From Deltaproteobacteria bacterium (GTDB taxonomy: Bacteria; Myxococcota_A; Polyangia; JACPQR01): a stretch of 64,000 nt of DNA. Below are positions 58,943 through 64,000 of the stretch, piece after piece. The notes under the pieces were generated by a model, which was not told the origin of the DNA, made no database searches, and saw nothing but the letters and a program-made list of their open reading frames with translations. Location: NCBI GenBank assembly GCA_016190375.1, contig JACPQR010000205.1:121117-185116 (forward strand), read 5' to 3'. The translations under genes were made by a program, and so were the position numbers. Numbering within the stretch: the stretch's first letter is position 1; each line of letters opens with the position of its first letter.

Positions 58943-59654
58943 CGGGCGGTTCCCACGCATGCGCGTTGGCGCGCACGTAGCCCTCCTCCGTTCCGGCGTC
59001 GGTCCAGAAGCCCTCCAGCAGCGTCCAGCCGAGCTCGCCTTGCTCCGCGTAGCGGTTGTTGAGGTCGGTGATCTCGAGCTCGCCGCGGGGCCCTGGTGTG
59101 ATCGATCGGATGAGATCGGCGAAGCGGCGGTCGTAGGCGTAGATCCCGGTCACCGCCAGTCGTGACGGGGGTCGCTCGGGCTTCTCGACGACTCGCGCGA
59201 TGCGCTCGCCGTCGAGGACCGCGACGCCGTACTGTTCCGGGTGATCGACCTCGCTCAAGAACACCTGCGCGCCGCGGCCGCGACGGCGGAACGCCGCCAC
59301 GTGGGGCGCGAGATCCTCGTCGAAGACGTTGTCACCGAGCAGGACCACGACGCCGTCCGTGTCGGCGAAGTCCTCGGCGAGCGCGAGCGCATGCCCTATC
59401 CCGCGCGGCTCGTCCTGGACACGGAAGGCGATGCGCGACTCCCGCGCGGCGCCGGTGCCAAGCGCCTGCCTCATCGAATCCACGTGCCCGGGGCCCGTCA
59501 CGACCAGGATCTCGCCCATCCCCGCCTGCGCGAGCTTGCGCGCGGCCCGCACGATCATCGGCACGCCGCCGACGGGCAACAGGTGCTTGTTCCGGCCGCC
59601 GGTCAGCCTCCGCAATCTGCTTCCCTCGCCGCCGGCCAGCACCACGCCCTTCAC
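58935..59654 (-). CDS. Sugar-phosphate nucleotidyltransferase (RmlA-like)
   Basis: A 239-residue protein from the GTG at 59654, which falls exactly at the predicted transcription start; a GTG at 59660 is the alternative. It has the nucleotidyltransferase signature MKGVVLAGGEGSRLRRLTGG followed by NKHLLPVGGVPMI, then VVLLGDNVFDED (metal Asp), VAVLDGERIARVVEKPE and GFWTDAGTEEGY. This is the family of glucose-1-phosphate thymidylyltransferases (RmlA), which is the first step of dTDP-deoxysugar synthesis. The sugar-modifying and glycosyltransferase genes start divergently at 59719. Confidence 0.87.
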   Translation of the reverse strand: MKGVVLAGGEGSRLRRLTGGRNKHLLPVGGVPMIVRAARKLAQAGMGEILVVTGPGHVDSMRQALGTGAARESRIAFRVQDEPRGIGHALALAEDFADTDGVVVLLGDNVFDEDLAPHVAAFRRRGRGAQVFLSEVDHPEQYGVAVLDGERIARVVEKPERPPSRLAVTGIYAYDRRFADLIRSITPGPRGELEITDLNNRYAEQGELGWTLLEGFWTDAGTEEGYVRANAHAWEPPVT

Positions 59655-59660
59655 GCTCAC

Positions 59661-59689
59661 AGGATAGGGGACGGCCTGCGGCGATCCAA
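59661..59689 (-). promoter_or_regulatory. Predicted promoter of the nucleotidyltransferase
   Basis: On the minus strand TTGGAT (59689-59684, three of six) is followed by a 17-base spacer and TATCCT (59666-59661, four of six). The -10 ends six bases before the GTG at 59654, so the transcript would start on the start codon. Confidence 0.4.
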
Positions 59690-59718
59690 GGACCTCCCGA
59701 GCCTGTAGCCTGTCCCTG

Positions 59719-60480
59719 GTGGGTCGGGTAGTCTCCCCAACGTTGCAAATCCTGGTCACCGGAGGCTCGGGGACGCTTGGGCGAAGGCTGCTTCCGGCCC
59801 TGGGCCGTGCGGGTCTCGAGGCCGCAGCGCCGAGCCACCGCGAGATGGACGTGACGGACCCGGGCGCCGTCGAACGCGTGCTCGGCGAGCTCTTTCCCGC
59901 GGTCGTCATCCATTGCGCCGCGGTCGTCAGGAGCCGCGGCGCAAACGACCCGGGCGCGTGGGCGATCACGAGCCGCGTGAACGTCTTCGGGACCGGCGTG
60001 GTCGCGAGGGCGTGCGCGAGGGCCGGCACGCGGCTCGTGTACGTCTCGACCGATTTCGTCTTCGACGGTTCGAAGCCGGGAGGGCTGTACCGGGAGGACG
60101 ATCTGCCGTCCCCCATCGGACCTTACGCGCTCTCCAAGCTCGCGGGCGAATCCCTCGCGCTCGAGTGCCCGCGCGCGCTGGTCGTCCGGACCTCCTTCTG
60201 CGCCGACGAAGGGTGGCCCTACCCGAGGGCGTACGTCGATCGGTTCACGTCGAAGGAACGGGCGAGCGTCGTGGCCGTCAAGCTCGTCCGTGCCGCCACG
60301 AGCGACCTCGTGGGAACGCTCCACCTCGGCGGCCCTCGCAGGAGCTACCTGGATCTCGCGCGAACCCTCTCGCCGGACGTCGAGCCCGCCACGCTCGAGT
60401 CGAGCCCGCCGGGTCATCCGGTGCCAATCGACACCTCGCTCGACACGACCCGCTGGCGGGGCAGGTTCTTCGACTCATGA
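59719..60480 (+). CDS. RmlD-like NAD(P)-dependent reductase
   Basis: A 253-residue protein from a GTG at 59719; a TTG at 59743 would start directly at QILVTGGSGTLGRRLL, the Rossmann motif, and is equally plausible. RmlD-substrate-binding features include VVIHCAAVVRSRGAND, VYVSTDFVFDGSKPG, the Tyr-X3-Lys motif YALSKLAGE and RALVVRTSF. The family reduces dTDP-4-keto-rhamnose; here the exact sugar is unknown. The stop overlaps the next epimerase (ATGA). It is the first gene of a four-gene sugar cluster. Confidence 0.85.
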   Translation: MGRVVSPTLQILVTGGSGTLGRRLLPALGRAGLEAAAPSHREMDVTDPGAVERVLGELFPAVVIHCAAVVRSRGANDPGAWAITSRVNVFGTGVVARACARAGTRLVYVSTDFVFDGSKPGGLYREDDLPSPIGPYALSKLAGESLALECPRALVVRTSFCADEGWPYPRAYVDRFTSKERASVVAVKLVRAATSDLVGTLHLGGPRRSYLDLARTLSPDVEPATLESSPPGHPVPIDTSLDTTRWRGRFFDS

Positions 60481-61505
60481 AGATCCTCGTCACGGGCGGC
60501 TCGGGATACATCGGGACACCCCTCTGCGTCGCTCTGTCGGAACGGCACGAGGTGACCTCGTGGGACCCGGGCATGTTCGGGCATCACTTGGGCACCGCCC
60601 GCGATCGGATCGCTCTGTGCGAGCGCCGGGTCCAGCAGATGTCGCGCGAGGACCTCCGTACGCTCGAACCGGACTGGATCGTGCACCTCGCGGGGTTCTC
60701 GAACGATCCCATGGCGGACTTCGCGCCCGCCCTGAACTGGGCCGAGAACATGGAGGCGACGAGGATCGTGGGAGGGCTCGCTGCCGAGCTGGGCGTCCCG
60801 CTCCTGTTCGCGAGCAGCGCGTCGGTCTACGGCTACCGCACGACGCGGCCGCTCACCGAGGCGGATCCCGTCGAGCCCATCGGCCACTACTCGCAGTCGA
60901 AGGCGGCGGCGGAGTCGTGGCTCCTCGAGCATCACCCACGAGCGGTCATACTCCGCCAGGGCACGGTGATGGGCACGTCTGCACGCATGCGGCTCGATCT
61001 GCTCACGAACGGCATGACCAAGGACGGCTGGGCGCAGGGAGCGGTGCGCGTCCTGTACGGAGGTCGCGAGGTCCGGCCTCAAGTCCACGTCCTCGATCTC
61101 GTCGACGCCTACGTGCATATCCTGGAGTCGCAGACGGTGCCGCCGGGCATCTACAACGTCGCGACGACCTCCGACCGCGTGATCGACGTCGCCGCCGCGA
61201 TCGCCGAGCAGCTCCGCGAGATCCTGGGAAGGGAAGTCCGCCTCGAGGTCGACGACACGCCGCGCCGGCTGCGCAGCTACGCGCTCGAGACCGACAAGAT
61301 CCGGAGCGCGATCGAATGGCGACCGAGGTTCGGGATCCGAGAGACCGTCCAGGAGCTGTGCCGGACACTCGGGGAGATCGACCCTGAGGACCCGCGCTGC
61401 TACAACATTCGATGGATGCGCCTCCTGCACGAGGCGCAGGCGATCCTCGGCCGCGTCGGGCCGATCGACGTGTCCGGTGGGTCGGCGATCGAGGGGCGCG
61501 AATGA
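60477..61505 (+). CDS. NAD-dependent sugar epimerase/dehydratase (extended SDR)
   Basis: A 342-residue protein. The ATG at 60477 overlaps the previous stop. Motifs are KILVTGGSGYIGTPL, WIVHLAGFSNDPMADF, LLFASSASVYGY and the catalytic YSQSKAAAE. The C-terminal substrate domain has PQVHVLDLVDAYVHILE and YNVATTSDRVIDVAAAI. The FSNDP wording after the Rossmann core is typical of the subgroup found in surface-polysaccharide clusters, near UDP-glucose 4-epimerases. It overlaps the next gene by four bases. Confidence 0.85.
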   Translation: MKILVTGGSGYIGTPLCVALSERHEVTSWDPGMFGHHLGTARDRIALCERRVQQMSREDLRTLEPDWIVHLAGFSNDPMADFAPALNWAENMEATRIVGGLAAELGVPLLFASSASVYGYRTTRPLTEADPVEPIGHYSQSKAAAESWLLEHHPRAVILRQGTVMGTSARMRLDLLTNGMTKDGWAQGAVRVLYGGREVRPQVHVLDLVDAYVHILESQTVPPGIYNVATTSDRVIDVAAAIAEQLREILGREVRLEVDDTPRRLRSYALETDKIRSAIEWRPRFGIRETVQELCRTLGEIDPEDPRCYNIRWMRLLHEAQAILGRVGPIDVSGGSAIEGRE

Positions 61506-61978
61506 AGAGGCTCGCACGAGTCGAGGAGATCCCTGGAGCGAGGCTGACCCCGCTTCGAACCCACGTCGACGACCGGGGCCACCTGACCGTGGTCCTGCGC
61601 AACGACCAGCCCGATCTTCGAAGGTTCGGGCAGGTCTACGTCGTCGTCTCGCCGGTCGCCGGGACCATTCGCGCCTGGCACAAGCACTCGAGGCTGTGGG
61701 ACTGGTTCTTCATCGGTCGCGGCAGCGCCAAGTTCGGGCTCGTCGACGATCGGCCCGACAGCGCGGTCAGGGGCGCGTTCGCGACCGTCACTCTCTGCGC
61801 GAGCGCGCCCGCCCTTCTCGCCGTGCCCCCTGGAGTCCTTCACGGCTGGATGAGCCTCGAGGACGAGACGCAGCTCGTGTCGACCGCGGACCACCGCTAC
61901 GACGAGGATGGCTGGGACGAGGAGCGCCTGCCCTATGACCACTTCCCGGGCTTCCCCTGGCACGTCGAGCATCGCTGA
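61502..61978 (+). CDS. dTDP-4-dehydrorhamnose 3,5-epimerase-like (RmlC) cupin
   Basis: A 158-residue protein. The ATG at 61502 overlaps the previous stop. The cupin signature is GHLTVVLRNDQPDLRRFGQV, then TIRAWHKHSRLWDWFFIGRG and PPGVLHGWMSLED. RmlC uses a His and a Tyr for epimerisation; the HKH pair is present in the AWHKHSR motif. It is shorter than RmlC (about 180 residues), closer to the WbmH/FdtA-type sugar isomerases. It sits between the epimerase and the glycosyltransferase. Confidence 0.78.
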   Translation: MKRLARVEEIPGARLTPLRTHVDDRGHLTVVLRNDQPDLRRFGQVYVVVSPVAGTIRAWHKHSRLWDWFFIGRGSAKFGLVDDRPDSAVRGAFATVTLCASAPALLAVPPGVLHGWMSLEDETQLVSTADHRYDEDGWDEERLPYDHFPGFPWHVEHR

Positions 61979-62933
61979 GCCGCTGCCGGCTTCGAGCAGG
62001 CTCCGTCTGGCGGGCTTGACGGCGCTCCAGGCCCTCGCGAACCGACACCCACGGCTCCTCGCGGCCCTCCGCGACGCGCTGCCGGCGCCGCTGTCGGCGC
62101 TCGCTCGCCGATCGCTCGGACCGGTGCGTATTCCCGTCCCGCCTGATGCCTGGGTGCCGCTCGACTCGATCCCGCGACCCGCGGGGGGCGCGCCGATCCT
62201 CCCCGAACGCACGAGCGTCATCGTCCCGGTCTTCAACTGCCGGGAGCACGTTCGATTGTGCCTCGCTTCCCTGCGGGCCTGCTGCAGTCCCTGTCCCGAG
62301 GTCATCGTCGTGGACGACGGCTCGACCGACGGCACCTGGCCGCTCCTTCAGGCCGAGGCCAAGAGCTGGCCGGAGCTCGCGGTGCTCCGGCTGGTCGAGA
62401 CGCGCGGCTTCGCCCACGCGGTGAATCACGGAGCGGCCGAGGCATCGGGCGAGGTCCTGATCTTCCTGAACAGCGACGTCGTCGTGACGCCGGGAGCCCT
62501 CGGCCGGATCGCACGCGCCGTGCACGAGGATCCAGGGATCGGGCTCGCGTCGGCCGCGACGAACGACAGCGGGGACGAGGCGACGGTGCCCGCTGCCTAC
62601 CGCACGCTGGATGATCTTCTCGGCTTCGCCGCCCAGCGGGCCCGAGCCCACGCGGACGCCGTGCGCGACATCCCCAAGGCCGCGCTCTTCTGCGCTGCGA
62701 TTCGCCGTCATGTCTTCCTCGAGGTCGGCGGTCTGGACGAGGGCTACGGGCGAGGAATGTTCGAGGACGACGATCTGGCTCGATGCCTCGCGCGTCTCGG
62801 CTACCGCGTCTGTCTCGTGCCGGGCAGCTTCGTGCACCACTATGCCGGAGCGTCGTTCAGGACGCTGCCGCCCGCCGCCTACCTCGAGATCTTCGAGCGC
62901 AGCCGCCTGCGCTTCGAGCGCAAGTGGGGGTGA
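61935..62933 (+). CDS. Family 2 glycosyltransferase
   Basis: A 332-residue protein from the ATG at 61935, overlapping the RmlC-like gene by 44 bases; a TTG at 62017 is an alternative. The GT-A signature starts at TSVIVPVFNCREHVRLCLAS, with VIVVDDGSTDGTW (nucleotide-binding Asp), LIFLNSDVVV (the DXD-like motif) and FEDDDLARCLARLGYRV (catalytic base region). The likely role is transfer of the modified sugar made by the preceding genes to a surface polysaccharide or protein. No membrane segment is visible. Confidence 0.85.
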   Translation: MTTSRASPGTSSIAEPLPASSRLRLAGLTALQALANRHPRLLAALRDALPAPLSALARRSLGPVRIPVPPDAWVPLDSIPRPAGGAPILPERTSVIVPVFNCREHVRLCLASLRACCSPCPEVIVVDDGSTDGTWPLLQAEAKSWPELAVLRLVETRGFAHAVNHGAAEASGEVLIFLNSDVVVTPGALGRIARAVHEDPGIGLASAATNDSGDEATVPAAYRTLDDLLGFAAQRARAHADAVRDIPKAALFCAAIRRHVFLEVGGLDEGYGRGMFEDDDLARCLARLGYRVCLVPGSFVHHYAGASFRTLPPAAYLEIFERSRLRFERKWG

Positions 62934-62962
62934 CGGAGGTTCGTGGTAGAGCTGCGCCCTGA

Positions 62963-63829
62963 TCAGAGCTCGAGGGCTCGGCCCGCCACGAGCTCGCGCA
63001 GCCACTCCCGCAGACGGTCGGGGTCCGTCTCGGAGTCGATCCTGCTCCTCTGCGCCTCGTCGAGATCGATGCCTCGCTCGGCGAGAGCGTCGATGATCAT
63101 CGAGCGCGCCATGGCCGCTCGGCCCTCGCGGATGCCGCGCTCGACGCCCTCGCGGATGCCGCGCTCGTAGCCCTGGTCCATGCCGTAGAGGACCAGGTCT
63201 TCGACGATCACGATCGGTTCCAGCCCTTCCGTCTTCATCGCCTGAACCATCTGAGGATACCTCCCATGCAGCGCGGCCGCCACCGCCGCCATGTGGCGTT
63301 GAGCCCAAGTGGCGCCGTGGGTCCGCAGCACCTTCGCGACGAGCGCACACAGCTCCTCGGACGTCCGGCCCTCCGGATCAGCGGCCGGCGCGAGGCACGC
63401 CAGCTCGGGATCCGAGAGGAGCCTCGTCGCCGGCACGTCGGGCAGCACCATCACGGACACGCGCACGGTCACGTCGCCGATCTCGATCCGGTCGACGCGC
63501 TGGGAGGCGGGCGGCCTGACCAGCCAGATCGCGACCGATCGCACGCGCCGGTCTGGCTCTCGTGCGACGAGGGCCAGGTGATACCGCAGGAGCCGGGAGA
63601 GGAAGCCGGTGTCCCGATAGCCCTGCATCTCGACGTGCAGCACGCTGCCGTCGGCGACGCGGCCGACGAAGTCCGCTTCGATCGGCGGCGGTAGGTCGAG
63701 GCCGGGATCGTCCAGCGCTTCCAGCGTCACGACCAGTCGACGCTCCCCGATCGCCGCTTGGGCGATTCGCTCGAGAGCGGCGGGACGATCGTGGAAGAGC
63801 AAGCGCGCTGCGCGGTCGCTGGAGATCAC
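62963..63829 (-). CDS. Rpn-family recombination-promoting nuclease/putative transposase
   Basis: A 288-residue protein from the GTG at 63829; no ATG precedes the nuclease core. The PD-(D/E)XK core is ADFVGRVADGSVLHVEMQGY (Asp...Glu-X-Gln), followed by the Arg-rich FLSRLLRYHLAL. The C-terminal tail has the family-typical tandem GYERGIREGVERGIREGRAA and a helical end. Rpn proteins cut DNA and increase recombination. They occur in many paralogues in Myxococcota and cyanobacteria and can be mobile. It lies between the glycosyltransferase and another sugar gene and interrupts the cluster. Confidence 0.82.
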   Translation of the reverse strand: MISSDRAARLLFHDRPAALERIAQAAIGERRLVVTLEALDDPGLDLPPPIEADFVGRVADGSVLHVEMQGYRDTGFLSRLLRYHLALVAREPDRRVRSVAIWLVRPPASQRVDRIEIGDVTVRVSVMVLPDVPATRLLSDPELACLAPAADPEGRTSEELCALVAKVLRTHGATWAQRHMAAVAAALHGRYPQMVQAMKTEGLEPIVIVEDLVLYGMDQGYERGIREGVERGIREGRAAMARSMIIDALAERGIDLDEAQRSRIDSETDPDRLREWLRELVAGRALEL

Positions 63830-63942
63830 GAACCGCGGCGGAGCACGGGGCGTGCCCGCGCCGAAACCGCGGTTTCTCCGAGGATCTTCGTGCTCGCAGG
63901 TGGCGATGCGCCGGCGATGGCGCCACCCGTCGCCGGGGACCT

Positions 63943-64000
63943 TCAGCCCATCGAGCCCGTTTCGCGGTACCACTCGATCGTCTGCTTCACGCCATCGGCG
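63943..64000 (-). CDS. C-terminal fragment of an SDR sugar-nucleotide dehydratase/epimerase
   Basis: Only the last 18 codons are inside the window. They read ADGVKQTIEWYRETGSMG, with the stop at 63945-63943. A Gly-(Val/Ile)-X-X-Thr-(Ile/Val)-Glu-Trp-Tyr-Arg ending is typical of GDP-mannose 4,6-dehydratase / UDP-glucuronate decarboxylase-like extended SDR enzymes. It continues to the right and probably extends the sugar cluster. Confidence 0.72.
   Translation of the reverse strand, partial: ADGVKQTIEWYRETGSMG

Noticed and set aside
54472..58980. A 1502-codon alternative frame inside the macroglobulin gene
   Set aside because: Same-strand shadow frame with Arg/Gly/Ala bias and no motifs; the overlapping frame has clear A2M domains.
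62963..63829. A recent insertion sequence
   Set aside because: The Rpn-type gene has no visible terminal inverted repeats or target duplication in the flanking 100 bases.

Overview
The window is a GC-rich, densely coded stretch of a bacterial chromosome, most likely from the phylum Myxococcota. Four things point there: a secreted phosphoesterase ending in a MYXO-CTERM sorting signal (Gly-Cys-Gly-Cys, hydrophobic helix, basic tail; 49618-51102); a receiver/coiled-coil protein resembling the AglZ and FrzS motility proteins (10975-13146); several Ser/Thr kinases and ECF sigma factors; and many lipoproteins whose acylated Cys is followed by a long Asp-, Ser- or Gly-rich linker. Both window ends cut genes: dTMP kinase on the left and a sugar-nucleotide dehydratase/epimerase on the right.

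Layout. 1-6.7 kb: tmk, a hotdog thioesterase, a Gly-rich RRM protein, a collagen-like lipoprotein, a formyltransferase, and a tightly overlapped leftward operon (rlmI, HAD phosphatase, membrane protein, methyltransferase). 6.7-11 kb: tatA, phaR, an ECF sigma/anti-sigma pair and a PHA-type hydrolase. 11-19.6 kb: the AglZ/FrzS-like protein, then an operon of chemoreceptor, unusually long tatB and tatC, an FHA-bearing sigma-54 activator and a degenerate beta-CASP protein. 19.6-28.4 kb: lipoproteins, a CoA-transferase/acetyltransferase fusion, and an operon of FG-GAP-like protein, family-5 solute-binding protein and NtrY-like histidine kinase. 28.5-40.2 kb: a 35-bp tandem repeat, class A PBP, CAP-domain lipoprotein, SDR and trmH, then a rightward run of kinase, TPR/PEGA protein, two Ser-Asp lipoproteins and a membrane sulfatase with HEAT-like repeats. 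40.2-40.6 kb: a 367-bp MITE-like inverted-repeat element. 40.6-53.6 kb: a BNR-repeat protein, hflX, an ECF sigma/kinase/small-membrane-protein cluster, a PIN toxin-antitoxin pair, unknown proteins, the MYXO-CTERM phosphoesterase, tRNA-Gln and rpsA. 53.7-64 kb: a very large alpha-2-macroglobulin-like protein, a sugar-nucleotide/glycosyltransferase cluster and an Rpn-family nuclease.

Expression. Most co-directional neighbours overlap by exactly four bases (ATGA, GTGA or TTGA), so several starts are GTG or TTG and translation is probably coupled. Genes at the head of a unit fall into two groups. Some have a clear purine-rich ribosome binding site. Others (trmH, the nucleotidyltransferase, the antitoxin, the macroglobulin, the chemoreceptor operon, phaR) lack one and instead have a sigma-70-like -10 element ending 6-11 bases before the start codon, which suggests leaderless mRNAs.

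All functions are read from sequence by eye. Nothing was searched against a database.
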